From: Pardosa pseudoannulata
Lineage: Eukaryota > Arthropoda > Arachnida > Araneae > Lycosidae
Direction: 5' to 3'
DNA length: 64,000 bases
Assembly (NCBI GenBank): GCA_032207245.1
Contig: CM063508.1
Span: 116,634,786-116,698,785 of the forward strand
Part shown: positions 1 through 51,522 of the stretch, in pieces
Layout of the letters: every line of letters begins with the position of its first letter
How positions within the stretch are numbered: position 1 is the first letter of the stretch
Notes under the pieces: model-generated
Seen by the model: only the letters and a program-made list of their open reading frames with translations
Told to the model about the DNA's origin: nothing
Databases searched by the model: none
Program-made: the position numbers and the translations under genes

Positions 1-158
1 ATCTAATCATTAAATTTTTCATAATTGATATCGCTTACTTAACACCCATTAAATAAATGTCTATTAAAAAAATTGAATGTATTCTCAATTTTTGTAGTGA
101 CTGTATCTTTTAATGCATGCTTTGACACATGTACTGATACAGGTGTTTCATACTTTAG

Positions 159-199
159 ATGGAATTTAATGAAAACGAAGAAGATGTTGACCCAAAATG
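159..199 (+). CDS. Gene A exon (third from last)
   Basis: The exon is 41 bp, preceded by ...tactttag and followed by gtaggt. It starts in phase 0 and ends two bases into a TGG codon completed by the next exon. It is exactly as long as the equivalent gene B exon (38407-38447). The ATG at its first base is internal by homology, not a start. Confidence 0.7.
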
Positions 200-3100
200 G
201 TAGGTTTATATCACTTACTAAAAAATGAAGAATATTTCAATTCATTTTATTCCTTGTTGTAATATGAAAATGAACTTCACAAAATTATGATGATACTATT
301 TTTTTAGAAATTTATCGAGAATAAATATATTCCTAGATACCTATTATCTTCGTTTAGTAAACTAATCCAAAATTTTCTTATAAATATTCCTTTAATCCTT
401 GTCTGTCTGCAATGGATTTTAATGAACAATTTAACATTGTTTGTTTAGCCTGCAGTAAGTCCACGTAATAAGATAACTATGGGACTTGTGCTGTTTTTAC
501 TCTATATGTGGTTGTTTAACGTATAAAACTTATAAGAATTGTAAATTAAATCCTAAATTAACTTTTATTCTGAAATTTTATTAATTGTAAAATGTCAAAA
601 AATAAAATTCAATAAAATTTTAGAATATTTTACTTTTATTTCAGAGGACTCAGTAGTATAAAAAAATTAAATTTAAAATTTTGAAAACGAATTATTTTTT
701 TTTTTTGTAATTTAAAATCAATATATTAAAATGCCACATTGAAAAACAGTTTTTCTAGAATACGAGTTACAGACTGTTTTAAAGAGTATATTATATGCAT
801 CAGTAAGGTGTTGTTTAACCTCAAACGATATAGTACTTTGAGAGAATAAAAACTTTCACCATAAGACTTTTTTCTATACATCATAAAACTGAAAGTTTTA
901 TGACTGCTCCTTAAGAATGATTATTTTATTGTTTGTTTGATAACAAACTAACATTTATAAACTACTTAGGTTTATCAACTATGTAGTTTTTTAAATAACA
1001 TAAAAAACATGTACCAAGTGAAAAAAGGGAGATATCCTTACTCTCGAGTTAAATTTTAAAAAATATATATATATTTAGTTTTAAAATATATGTAAAATAT
1101 ATGTAACATATAAAATTGTAATAAATCATGTGTTTTGTTTTGTGAAATAAAATTCTAAAGTTATGCGATGTTTTATTACTAGATAACTAAATAAATTTTT
1201 AACTATAAAAAATTAAAAATTTAACAGATTAGTATTCACTACCGTAAAAAAATGAATGGTATTGTGGATATTAATATAATATTAGTTAACTGATGAAAAA
1301 GTATAATTAGATTACTTTTGATACAACAATTTAGTTTCTAACTTACATATTTCAAAAGTCAATAAGGGGTAAGTTGATTTCCACTTTTTCCACTTGGTGT
1401 ATAACTATTTATTTTTATAAAATTAGACAGGTGATCGAAAACCTATGACTCGTGAGTCACTAGGTAGCTTACGGAAAAATTTTAATGACTCAATAAATAA
1501 TGTTTAATTATGACGATCTGTAGCTATTCTTCCTAACAAATTACAGTTGATTAAACAAATTACATTGATTAAACAAATTACATTGATTTAACAAATTACA
1601 TTGGACTTGATGAACACAAGAAATAAAACCCACTTTCTTCTTTTTATTTTTATTTTTTAATATTTTTTAAATTTTTTTTTATTTTTTTATTTTTATTTCG
1701 GCTATTTCCATGCCCAAATCACAGGCACCCATTGTGTTTGTAATGTTAAAGTCTACTTATAAAAATTGTATGTCTGATCAGCAAAACATTTTGTGCAAAA
1801 TTTAAAAATGAACCTTTCGAAAAATGCTTTGCCGACCAATGAGTTAGACCGTTGTTAATCCTCTAAGAAAAATTTTATTTCAAACAGAGTAGAAATTTTC
1901 ATTTTATAATGAACCAAACTTAGCAATTAAACGAAAATTTTTCTTCTCGAAATGTCACATGGGATATCTTAAATGGGAAATATACCCTAAAGAACTTTTT
2001 TCTCAAAACTATTATTTTCATAGTAAAAATTCAAAACAAAGTAGGTAAAATTTCAAACAGCATTGTACATTAGATTTTCTAATCCTACGGGGAGTGGTAA
2101 AGATAAAATTTTTCAGTAAAATACCGTACTTTTGACAATTTGTGGGAAACGCATATAATGTACCCCTGACTTAATCTATAACTCATGCTCTTGAAGAAAT
2201 TTCTCAGTAAAATTTTTATATTAAGAATTAGTTGAAAATTAATGAATAAATATATCTTTTTTACATTTAAAATTTTTAAAACCTCTCAGACGCTTTAAAA
2301 ATTCCACTGATAATTTTTCCACTGACAGAAGTACCAAAATCCTTTCCGTCTCTTAAAAATAGATTCTTTTAATTTCAAATAGCCGTTAACATTTTAAATT
2401 AATTTGGCAAAAAAAAATAATATTTTTTTAACAGATGTCTATAAATACATATATATCTTATAAAAAAATTCCTTTTGATATTTTGAAAAAGTTTTATAGA
2501 TTTTAATGAGCGTTTTATTTCTTGTACTTATATGCTAAATGTATTTAACTTGTATTGATATTATAATTTAAACTTCTTTTTCAGGAAAGAATATGTTGCG
2601 GTAAGAGTATTTTACAAAACTATCGAAAAGAAGTTGTATGAGCACAGCGCCATGTATGATGTAAGTAGATATTTGATGATTAATGATATTTAAATCGACA
2701 AATTATATAATTGACTAGAAATTTCACTGAATAAAACTAAAACATATGTTTATTATTTTTTATTATTCTAATGAAGATCTAACGAAATTATATATTTATT
2801 ACTATTCTTATAATGATGAGTTTATCATGTAATAAGAAAGATTTAAACAAAAAAGTTTTAAATACAAAAATTAGTACATTTCTAATATTTTGTTGAAATG
2901 ACATGTCCTGTTCTACACTGACATGTAAAGTACATTCAGAGTAAAAAATAATGTTATTACCAATTAATTCATAGACATGTAGTAAACTGTCACTTTAGTT
3001 CTTTGAATGCTAATCGTAAATAAAGCAATCGGACTATAGTTACATATATAGGACGTTACTTTTCAAGGTTAGTGTGTTTAAATTGCTCTTTTGTATATGT

Positions 3101-3804
3101 ACATACAGATATGTGCTTGTAAACAATATATATACTAGAATAATAATTAAAAAAAACAAATGATGTTAAAGAAATATTTTTATCAACAATTATTAAATAT
3201 TTTATTTAGGGAAATATTCTTTATAAAAGAAATATTTTTAATTCATTATTATAAAAGAATAAAAAGAAACATTAGAATAAATGCAATAGAAAACTTAAAT
3301 AATGACATTTTTCTGAAAGATGATAAATAGAGAAAAAACGCTTAAAATATTTTGAATTAACGTTATCAAGGGTAATTTTTAATATATGTTATTCATTCAG
3401 TTCAATGTACATTGAAGTTGAATCAGAAAATTTACTTAAGTCCTTAGAGGTTCTTTATAATGATGATTTCTTATTTTTTTTCACTCTAGGATCTTGAATT
3501 ATTCAGCTACCTTGGTGGATATAGCGGTGTTTGGCTAGGATTTTCTCTGCTTAACTTATTTGAGCTACTAGAAATCCTACTGGTGTTTATTTATGGAGCT
3601 ATCGTATCCTGCAGAAAGAACACAAAAGAAAAGGGAGAAAATCCTCGACTTTCTAACAGAATCGACACAGCTCAAGGATCTTGGTACGGAAATCCAATTC
3701 CCAAACCCTTAAAAGTGAAGACATCAAAGAAAAAGAGGGTTGCTGATGTTCTTAAAGCCTCTTTGCACAACAGTAGGCGTATGAAACAAGATCTTTATAT
3801 CTGA
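159..3804 (+). CDS. Gene A: DEG/ENaC sodium channel subunit, 3' end only (three exons)
   Basis: This is the C-terminal part of an amiloride-sensitive cation channel subunit of the DEG/ENaC (ASC) family. The exons are 159-199, 2585-2660 and 3490-3804 (stop included); all introns are AG/GT and the total is 432 nt, 143 residues in frame. Exon phases are 0-2, 2-0 and 0-stop. The protein reads from an acidic stretch (ENEEDVDPKW) through a pre-TM2 beta strand (VAVRVFYKTIEKKLYEH) into TM2. TM2 has the family signature LGGYSGVWLGFSLLNLFELLE, read as two overlapping short motifs, with GFS as the predicted selectivity filter (G/S-x-S). A basic cytoplasmic tail of about 70 residues follows. The 5' exons lie left of the window. 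An AATAAA at 3871-3876 is a plausible polyadenylation signal 67 bp after the stop. It is paralogous to gene B downstream, with matching phases in the last three exons. Confidence 0.87.
1537..1603 (+). repeat. Minisatellite of 18-19 bp, four copies
   Basis: CAAATTACATTGATTAA is repeated in tandem with small changes, inside a gene A intron. Confidence 0.8.
2585..2660 (+). CDS. Gene A exon (penultimate), pre-TM2 beta strand
   Basis: The acceptor is ctttttcag and the donor gtaagt. It encodes the VAVRVFYKTIEKKLYEH region just before TM2. The gene B counterpart (47472-47544) reads VYVRIFYSTLEHKIFRY. Confidence 0.82.
3490..3804 (+). CDS. Gene A terminal exon, TM2 and C-tail
   Basis: The acceptor is tcactctag. 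The exon opens with DLELFSYLGG, continues through the TM2/GFS filter and ends in a Lys/Arg-rich tail (KTSKKKRVADVLK). The stop TGA is at 3802-3804. Confidence 0.88.
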   Translation, partial: DLELFSYLGGYSGVWLGFSLLNLFELLEILLVFIYGAIVSCRKNTKEKGENPRLSNRIDTAQGSWYGNPIPKPLKVKTSKKKRVADVLKASLHNSRRMKQDLYI

Positions 3805-3870
3805 AGCACCAAACCAGTCAATAATTTTATTTTACTGCAAGAGATTTGTCTTCAGTGTTGACTAATATCT

Positions 3871-3876
3871 AATAAA
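3871..3876 (+). terminator. Polyadenylation signal of gene A
   Basis: This canonical AATAAA lies 67 bp beyond the gene A stop codon and is followed by a T-rich stretch. It is the nearest such hexamer on the coding strand. Confidence 0.55.
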
Positions 3877-4639
3877 GTATTTTTTTCTGTCTCACTGAAT
3901 AAGTTTTTATTTCTATAAATTGCATCACTTATTACTCATAGACCAATCATTTTCCTTAAACCGTTTCACTTCGATTTGTTATTGGAAGCTGATTCATTCA
4001 AAATTTATAGATAAAATCCAAGTAGGAAATATTCAATGCAGTTCCAATTGGATGAGGGCTGAAAAGTTGCCTTCTCTAACGGAGATGGTGAGTTTAATTA
4101 CTTTTGTTGTCAGGAATGCTTCGCGTGAGTCGCTTGATCTTTAAAATGTAAAATCAAGACATTGCTTTTTTATAAGTACCGTTATCTATAACCTTTCCAT
4201 TTTTAAATACACTATACACTTACTTTTTTTCTTGATTTTGTCAGAAGCAAGGACAACTTAATTGCTAATAGCTAATTTTTTATCAAGAGGTTTCCTATTT
4301 TTGTAATTGGAATCTGTATTAAATTTAAAAGTGTACACTAGAATTATATTTTTACTCCGAAATTTCTAATTTGAGGACTTACACAAATTGATATGTAGAA
4401 GGATATTAATTCGAACTGAGTAATATTACCTAGTTCGAATAAATAGAATTCCTTTAGGAAATTGAACAATCGAAGAAAGAAGATTTTAATGAAGCGATTC
4501 TTAACTGAGTAGAAACTATAGTGGTTTAAGATACTACTGTTTCCTACTAATTTAATTACAAACACATTCTAAAAGAATACAAACACCCAGGAAAACATAA
4601 TCTTACGAATTTGTTAGTGAACCTTAAATTTAACATGGG

Positions 4640-5050
4640 ACTCTATGGATCCTTACAACTCGGTATCTCGCCAAATTGGCGAGATACCGGTTCATTGGCG
4701 ACAGTTTTGGCAACTTAATTTTGTCGCCAAGTTCGTTTCCAAATGTTGCAAAATGTGGCGATACGTGACAACTTCCGATTCCGGTTTCTGGAATATTCCA
4801 GCAGTTTCTTCAGGCCTATATAAGACATGCTGTGTCCCAAACAAAGATAGTTCCATTGGGGATTCGGCTCACGCCCAGGTGCCTCAAAAAAGCTATAATT
4901 AAGAAACATAGAGAGTCGTTAAGTAGATTTCTCGGTTTACAGATTACGCACGGTGTGTTGTGTTTTACGGTGCTTCTGTTTAGTTTTATGCGGAAAGACA
5001 TATGGAAACCCAAAGCATTCTGCTCGAGTTGATTCGTGATGATTTTGTAA
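4640..5050 (+). promoter_or_regulatory. Promoter-like segment with HSE, TATA box and perfect palindrome between genes A and B
   Basis: The palindrome CGGTATCTCGCCAA/TTGGCGAGATACCG occupies 4661-4689 (14-bp arms, one central base). A perfect HSE (TTCtgGAAtaTTC, 4786-4798) is followed by TATATAAG at 4817-4824, giving a start near 4850. GC content is clearly above the surroundings. No convincing coding exon follows, so it could be an LTR or a displaced heat-shock-type promoter. Confidence 0.4.
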
Positions 5051-7177
5051 GCTTGGTACGAGTGTGTAGTATTTTAACCTTGATGCCTTTCTGACATTGT
5101 ATTTTCCAACTGATTACCAATAACTTATTGTTTTCGTGCTGTCTTGCTTAAAGTAAATTCAATCCGCGAACCCAGCTTTGAAATTCGTAACAATAGTATT
5201 CAACGAACCAAAAAATTGGGGTCTAAAACCTAGGTATTTGGTAGTGTACAGAGGTACCTTAAAGTACCAAAAAAGAAGGGTCCGAGACACAAAATACTTT
5301 TTTTTAATTTATGTATATATTTATATGATTTTTTAAATACATGTTACTATATAAATTATATTAATTAATAATGATTCTTATTTTTTAAATTTTTTATTGA
5401 AAATTTTAAATATATTCAATTTTAACAACGTTAATCTAGAACCAATAGCTTTTTAAAAATATTTTTCCCATTTGTGTAAAACAAACATTTTAAATTTATT
5501 TTCATTTTTAGGTTTTTTCAACAAATTGATTAAAACTTTAATTAATTTTAAAATAAATAAAATCTTTTTATGACTTCTAAACTGTTTAATAATTTATTAA
5601 ATTATATTTCCGTATAAGTTCATTAAAAGTTCTAAATACGAGTACATTTCGAAATAAAACACACCAAAAAATTTTTGTACAAACTTTCATATAAGTCAAC
5701 TGAATTGAAATGAAGGTAAACCAATTTAAAATAATGAAATCAGTCAATATCATATAAAAATGTAATATCAACTGATTTATATATCATACAGTATGCATAA
5801 CATTTGAATTATTTGATGGAAAATTAGTAAGTACTGGTTTTATTAGCTCTTGAATAGCAAAAAATGATGGCCTTACCCCAAATACATATTTAAAAAACTA
5901 TAGGATATATTATGGAGTATTTTCGTCAAAATTCAAATAATTAATATACTATAGAAACCTATATGAATAAGGATAAATATTACAAGGAAAAAGATCATGC
6001 TGATTTGAATTAAGAGTTATATAAAATGAAGTAAATTTTTGTAGCATGCTTGTTTTTAATGGAATATCAATGCGAATCAAAGAATTTTGCATATGCATTG
6101 TAACTAAGTGAATATATTTTTTCAACGCTTCTACAAATTTACAAGAATCATTCTCCAAAATCTTTTTCATATGCGTGCAAAAAAATTCAATATTCTTACA
6201 TATTATATTATACATTTGTGTGTTAGAAACGATTTAAAGCTATGTAAATATTTCCATATCCAAATGTATAAATCTTCTGCCCAATTTTGAAAAATTCCGC
6301 CGTAAGTTATACTTAAATGCAAATAGGTCATTTATTAAATAAATAATATTGTATAGTTATTTCTCATAAAAAAGTACGTTTAGTTCAAGTTTGAAAGTTT
6401 TTTTATTGACTTATTTAAATTACCTATGGTGGATAAATCGTCTAGTTCTACAAGTTACAAAATGCCAGTTTTAAAAAAAAATCTATATGATCTGTTAAAA
6501 TTGCATACATTTTATATTAAGCTTATACTTTTAGGATCAATACATGAATAAATTTGATGAACAATGTGTATTTTTTTCCTGGGAAACAGGAATTGATAGA
6601 TTGAATACAATGTTTCAATCATTCATCCATGCTCGGTGATGTTGATTGTACTAAGGTGACTAAATAATATCACTGGCAGCACGTAAGCTATTGTTCGGTA
6701 GCACCCATTTCTACTTTGCTAAAAACGGTCATGCATATCAGTGCTTACGTTTAATAGTCACTGTATTTTGAGAGAAATAAAATTTTCTGAATGTCGCTAT
6801 GTTTATTTGTGAAAAATAGGATTTACTAAATAATAACGGTATGTTAATTTTATTGAGATAATAGTTTAATATTAATATTAAGATGTAATGGAAAATATAT
6901 GAAAGTTTTTATTACATTTATATATCATACATCGTTTATTTTTTCATTGCAGATAAAATTTTCTTGAAACACAGAGTAATATTAAAGGTGGAATGTTCCT
7001 TTCTAATCTGTCATATACTCAACAGCAATTGTTAGTGGTAAATATTGTTGAACTTTATCTGTTTTAATTCTCAAATACATAATGACAAATCAAGATTGAC
7101 TAATAGTCTTGATATAATACTTTCCATTGACCTAGTTCTTACGAATCCTATGAAAAGCCTTTCACCAAGTTATAAAA

Positions 7178-7560
7178 TTGTAATTTTTTGAAGCATTTGC
7201 TTTGTTGTTCAGTGCTAGAGCTTTGTTCAGATTTTAATATAACTGTATTTAAATTCTTCTTCTACTTTTATTTTACTGAAACATGCTACAAAGTTCTGCT
7301 TCTATTTGGATATTATTAGTGTATACATCAGCTGTAAAAACTGATAGATCAAGTTCTTATGTATAATATACACTAAGAGTTTCTTCAATATTTAAAATTG
7401 TAATTTGCCGACACATTTACCTTACTGATCAGTACTAAAGAGCCTTGTTCAGATTAATATAACTTCATTCAAATTCTTCTTGTACTTTTAACAAAACATA
7501 TTACAAAGTTCTTGTTGGATTTGGCTATTATTGGTACAGACATGAGCTGTAAAAATTGAT
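7178..7560 (+). repeat. Diverged direct duplication of about 217 bp
   Basis: The blocks at 7178-7345 and 7395-7560 share GTAATTT...TTGTTCAGATT...AAATTCTTCTT and CAAAGTTCT...GAGCTGTAAAAA-type segments at a constant offset of about 217 bp. Confidence 0.6.
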
Positions 7561-9244
7561 TTCCTAAAAATAAACGTTAGAAACTTAATCTTGATTTTAA
7601 GTCTAGTAAAGATTGCTTATAACTTCCTACCAAAAAGTATATAAAATAGAATACAATTAGAATTTTATGATATAATCTATCTTTATAAAACTAATAATTA
7701 TGCGATGATACAAATCAAAATCCAAGGTCTGTAAAAATATATAGTCACATTTTGTGCAGACCATCTTAGTAAAAACTACATATATCACAGTATTCATAGA
7801 AATTGTTTATAAAATAATGATTGAGGTATAAAATTTAAAATGCTGTAACTTTAAATTAGAGAATCATTATTAGATAAATTTAAAATCTAGTGATATCAAA
7901 TCTTTAAAGACTTCGTTTCTCAAAGAAAAACTAATTCAGCATAAAGAGATTTTTGGATCTATAATATTTTGAAATTTATTTTTAAAATATATTTGTACTA
8001 CTGCATTAAAGGCAGTAATTATATCTCATGCATTCCTTCGAAAAATTATTTTTATATTTTGCATAATCTATACCATAAGAAACATATCATCACGTTTAAA
8101 AAATCTATTTAAACTACTTGTCTGTGCTCAGTAATTACTAATTTCGATAATATTTAATCCCTTTAAGTTGACATAATTTTGGTATTAACAAATATCTGAA
8201 AGAATTTTTATACTTGCTGAAAAATGTTATTTAATGTCTTATCTGTTTGGTCACAAAATTAACTATTAATTTTTGCTTTGTATTCAGAAAAATTAGGATG
8301 TACAATTACTGTATTTTTATGCAATAACATTTTTTTTTACTCCATTAACATTTTATGCAATAATATTGTTAGAAACAGTGGCTAATTTATAAGCATTTAT
8401 AATTACAACTTAAAGTTCACCTACGATTCCATTTGAACTAGTATGAAGTTATCTAGGTATATCATACCAAACACTGTTGAAAATAAAAGAAACCCACATT
8501 CAAAATATTGGGCAACCTTCATTTGATGCCTACCAATCTACCAACCAGAACCTCTCTTTCATTAGTGTTGGAAGAAGCGATAACATAATTAAATTGATAT
8601 TTTATTTGCTATTAAGATTTGATTTAAATATTTTAAGGTTTTTAAACTGTAATAAAGTTTAAATTCTTGTATTGGGCAACATATAGATGTTTAAGATGTG
8701 TGTGATATAATCAATAAAAAGTTATCCTACAAAATGTAAAGCTACGAAAATGTTTTAAAGGTATTTCATATATTTTATTATCAAAATATAGATTTGCGCT
8801 ATACTATTAAGTTAAATTATAAATACTATACTGTATCATAAATACCCTTATGATAACCCTTATGATTCCTTAATAATTATTTGAATAAAACTAATTATGA
8901 TATTCCTTGCTAAATGAGTAGTACCAAACAGTAACAGCAGTATGTTTAATGATTTGTTGTTGTCCTACAATCAGGGGCTCTACAAATAGCATTCAAAGAA
9001 CTCTACCATTAATAATGTTGATAAAGTTTGCATGATTGATTACTTCTGGAGTTTACTTTCCCTCAGACAGCACAAAAGTCTTCAGGGCAGTTCACAGAAA
9101 CTGGATGCATCCTAAAAGAAGAAAAAGAGATAACTAAGATTATAAACAAACAGTAACACACGATGAAAATTTAAATAAAGTCAAAGCAGTAACGTATAGC
9201 AGTGAATAAAACAATTCCTGTTAAATAACAATTAAATCTTACGG

Positions 9245-9545
9245 TAAACAAACGAATTAGAAGATATTGTGGCAGCTGGTCACAAGAGAACCAGAAAGGG
9301 TCGGTCATTCTCAGGACCCGTGGGAATTTATTCCCCTGAAAGGCAGGAGTTCCAGACCCAGAGGGGTTTGAGATTTTTATGTCCCTGTAGGAATGCCGGC
9401 TGTCGCTGAGGAGTCCGATCCGCTGACCCTTGCTCTCTGCCCTGTTTCTCCCCCCTCTTTTTGAGAGGGATCTTTCAAGAACCATGCAGTTGGTTGTCGG
9501 GGGCTTGAGGGAAGAGAAGGTTGTTTCTCTCTCCCAAACGATGTT
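9245..9545 (-). mobile_element. GC-rich repeat-like patch upstream of gene B
   Basis: About 300 bp is far more GC-rich than its surroundings. It includes CCCC/GGGG-rich blocks and a 104-codon minus-strand frame (9171-9485) of low-confidence composition. On the minus strand a TATA-like gatataaaa precedes it (about 9545) and AATAAA occurs within (about 9330). It is possibly an LTR or SINE body; I do not recognise it. Confidence 0.3.
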
Positions 9546-10686
9546 GTTTTATATCATGTATATATTGTAGATAGTCGAGATAGTAAAGTCTAGGACTTTA
9601 AGCGATTGTTTTTACTAAGCCCTCACAAACACAGAGATGTATGTACGTTGCGACGTTACTATATCTTGGATTAGAAGATAACTTCAATTACTCCCAACGA
9701 AAATAAAAGGAATTGTATGGTATATTATGGTATCCAATCTTATGAAAATAATTGCCTTGTAATAAATGCTACTCTAATAATGTTCTCCCCAATTAGCAAT
9801 TAAAAAATAAACACCAGAGCTAATTACCGACTTTTTTGTCATTATCGTTTATAGCATCATTAAGTTCTTATACATTTTTTTAATTAAAATTTTATTGTTC
9901 TATAATATTATTATTGATATGCTTCGAATAAGAAAGAATTTATGCAATAGAAGGTGTTAAAATGCATTTCATTTTTATTTATTTTTCACTGTCAAATCAA
10001 TAATCAATTTATATAAATACAAAGCATTACGAAATACTAATTACTTTATAATTTGCTTAGATTTCTACAGATTTATTTCTCATTAATAGTAAAAAACTTT
10101 AAAACATTTCATTGTTTCTGATATCTAATAAATAAAATTTATATCTTTTTAGGGCATTGGAGATAAAATAAAGGAGATTAACTAACATTTGCTGACTTAC
10201 TAAAATATATATTTTGCAAAATCAAATCGCTTTAAAACATTCCTTCCAATTTTTAATACATCAAATTAAAGCAATCTATATTTAAATTTAAATATTATAA
10301 ATCAAACTGTCTGTATTTTCTTGTCATGAATTTTTAATATTTATAAAAAGGCTTCAACTTAAAATTTATTCACTGTTAAAATTTCAAAAATCCATTTAAT
10401 TTTGTTAAATTATTTTTATCAGTTAGGTATTTTAATAAAAAATATAAGTTTAAATAAAATATTTTATAATATCATATTCTCGTCCTGCAGCTGTCAAAAA
10501 CGTTTTAATATTTTTAAAAATTCAGTAATTATTTTTTTAAAACCAGTTACCATAGTGAATGTTTGTGATAAATAATTACATGTACAATCGTTTAATATAT
10601 TGCAGTAATTGGCTTAAAATAATGCACTAATGTAAATTGAACTGTTTTACCTATCTCAAAATCCTAAAATTATCATATTGTTTTAA

Positions 10687-11362
10687 CCCTTTAACGGACA
10701 GTGGTTTCGGAGCGAAACCACTTGTTAAATTCGTTCTCTGCTTTTGAAAGACATAGGATGGATTTTTAGGTTTTCTATGTTTATGCCATTTCCAACTCAC
10801 AACAGAAAGTATACAAGAGCCCAATACTTCCTTTTAAATATACGTGGTTAAACTTGCTTTACTTGGAAAAGTCAGTAATATGATTTTATCACTTATTAAC
10901 CCAAATAATAGTCTACCCAAACAACTCTTATAAATTGTTTATGTTTGGTACGGTCTACTGTCTTTCCACACGAAGGTGAAGAAGACCGAGACCTACAGCT
11001 TAAGACCGATTCCGAATTGCTACGAACATTCATACCTGCAGTGGAATTTTAACCCATGAATTCCGGTACCTAAAAGCAGAGCTGTACTATATGGCTATAG
11101 TTCGACTGTAAATTGGTTAGCTTTTCTTTATCATACCCTTTTAGATAATAATCATTGTTCCTGCAGCATAGTTAAGTCTTTAAAAAAGCATTTTCACTCC
11201 TTACAAGGGGCTGGATTTTTCACTTTAACCACCCCTCAAATTCCACCCCCCTCAAAAAATGTGAAAAAAAAATATGCATTTACCTTTATAAAGTTCATAG
11301 ATACCATTTATAAAATAATTTCATTAAATTCCAAAGAGTTTATATTAGTGACCTTTAAAGGG
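10687..11362. mobile_element. piggyBac-type MITE directly upstream of gene B
   Basis: It is flanked by TTAA target sites (10683-10686 and 11363-11366). The ends are inverted: CCCTTTAACGGACAGT on the left and, reverse-complemented, CCCTTTAAAGGTCACT on the right. TTAA duplication with CCC-starting ends is characteristic of piggyBac elements. There is no transposase ORF, so it is non-autonomous. A worn SINE copy lies inside (about 10965-11090). The right target site ends 30 bp before the gene B ATG. Confidence 0.75.
10965..11090 (-). mobile_element. tRNA-derived SINE, degraded copy inside the piggyBac MITE
   Basis: The core AAGACCGATTCCGAATTGCT and the flanking ACGGTCTACTGT match the SINE family seen intact at 51.5 kb. 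The B-box region has decayed. Confidence 0.6.
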
Positions 11363-11395
11363 TTAAAACTGAAAACATAGGAGTTGATATTTAAA

Positions 11396-50285
<38,890 letters not shown>

Positions 50286-50363
50286 AATGTACGAGGGTTG
50301 GAACCTTAATAGTGGCAACTATTTATTTGCATGGAATACAAAAGTGATTCATGTCACCATGAT

Positions 50364-50615
50364 TTACAGTCCTTCAATATAGTCACCATCATTGTGTATA
50401 ACCCGTTTCCAACAATGTGGAAGTCGCAGAACACCTGTAGCAGTGCCTGTTCTGTTGTTAGTTTGAATGGACCAGTCTATTGCCGCAAGAATCTCTGGAA
50501 TAGTTCTGAAGTGAATGCCACAAAGTAGTTTCTTTATCATAGGAATTAAGACAAAGTCACAAGGGCTTAGATCTGGGGAATATGTTGAATGATAAAGATG
50601 GTTGAATGGTTCCAA
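50364..50615 (-). pseudogene. Mariner transposase C-terminal fragment
   Basis: This minus-strand frame reads HSTYSPDLSPCDFVLIP, the third catalytic Asp context of DD34D mariners. It continues to the usual mariner C-terminus and a stop near the left inverted repeat. It is out of frame with the N-terminal half. Confidence 0.75.
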
Positions 50616-50637
50616 CCCCTTCGATTGAACAAATCAG

Positions 50638-51105
50638 TCACAGTTTGAGCTGTTTGTGTACGAGCATTGTCATGCAGAATGATAGGAGAGTTCTGCAGAA
50701 ACTGGAGAATTTTCTCATGTTCAGGCGTAACTCCAGAATGTGCAGCACAGTCGTATGCGCAAATCTTGTCTTTCGGGCCAGCTCAAGAATCGTTTGGTAT
50801 CGATCACTGTCCATTAGTGGGGCAACAGCATGCACTTCTGCATCTCTGACACTAGGACGACCTGGCCGATTCATGTCTACCACATTTGGGCATCCTTCAT
50901 TGAAGGCTTTTATCCATCTTGCTACAGTTCTGTAAGGCAATGCAGATTTCCCGCAAGCCTCTTGAAGCCCTAGATGACATTGTCGAGATGTACGACCTCT
51001 GGCACATTGAATATTTATCCATTTTCGTTGTTCTTGTTTTGAAAACGTTCTGACAACGCTTACGTTAGACCGCAAGTTAATACAAGGATCAGTTCTTCGG
51101 GTCAC
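50638..51105 (-). pseudogene. Mariner transposase N-terminal half (HTH), truncated
   Basis: This minus-strand frame holds the paired-like helix-turn-helix region, including QCHLGLQEACGKSALPYRTV, the GRPSV linker and RKTRFAHTTVLHILE. It then runs straight into sequence that corresponds, in a shifted frame, to the middle of the catalytic domain. The first DDD residue region has been deleted. Confidence 0.75.
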
Positions 51106-51304
51106 TCTACATTCCTATGACGTAGGAAGAACGAGTCTTTTTGCTAAGAGGTGAAGTAGGTACGTAGCTCACGTGTAGTATACTCGACATTCTTTGCTTT
51201 TGTTGAGTAGCGTTTTTACACCAATGTTGCCACAATTACAGTTTCAACCCTCGTATTAATCGCTTCACTGAAGAAATACCTGAATGAATTGTATTCTTTT
51301 GTTA

Positions 51305-51310
51305 AATAAA
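51305..51310 (+). terminator. Possible polyadenylation signal for gene B
   Basis: This is the first AATAAA on the coding strand after the gene B stop. It lies 50 bp beyond the inserted mariner, consistent with the hexamer belonging to the ancestral 3' UTR. Confidence 0.35.
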
Positions 51311-51522
51311 CTAGATTGTAAAACTTAAGTATTTAAAATGTATATTTCTTACCCATTTTAAATGTTCCCCGTTTTCAGTATATCGAATGTTCCACGTTTT
51401 TTATTTTATAGCAAACATTTCCATGAAGCTAATTATTTTTCTCAGGAGAAATTAGTATAAGCGCCCTCATGGAGAAGCCTGCCCTATTGGGTGTACGGCT
51501 TGCAAGTGCTGACCTGGAGAAG

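Larger units (their letters stand above)
3877..10682. other. Intergenic region between genes A and B
   Basis: Apart from the promoter-like segment (4.64-5.05 kb), the 217-bp duplication (7.2-7.6 kb) and the GC-rich patch (9.25-9.55 kb), I see only AT-rich sequence with short random frames. Confidence 0.6.
50292..51253 (-). mobile_element. Internally deleted mariner element after gene B
   Basis: The element is 962 bp, bounded by TA (50290-50291 and 51254-51255), with inverted ends starting CGAGGGTTGGAAC (one mismatch in the first 13). On the minus strand it encodes a mariner-type N-terminal domain (51105 down to about 50700, including GLQEACGKSALPYRTVARWI and GRPSV) and a C-terminal catalytic part. 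The second Asp region reads ILHDNAR in another frame, and the third is YSPDLSPCDF. The segment that should carry the first catalytic Asp is absent and the two halves are in different frames, so the transposase is dead. Confidence 0.85.

Noticed and set aside
3920..4144. 74-codon frame downstream of gene A
   Set aside because: It follows the polyadenylation signal, shows no recognisable motif and has no splice context linking it to gene A.
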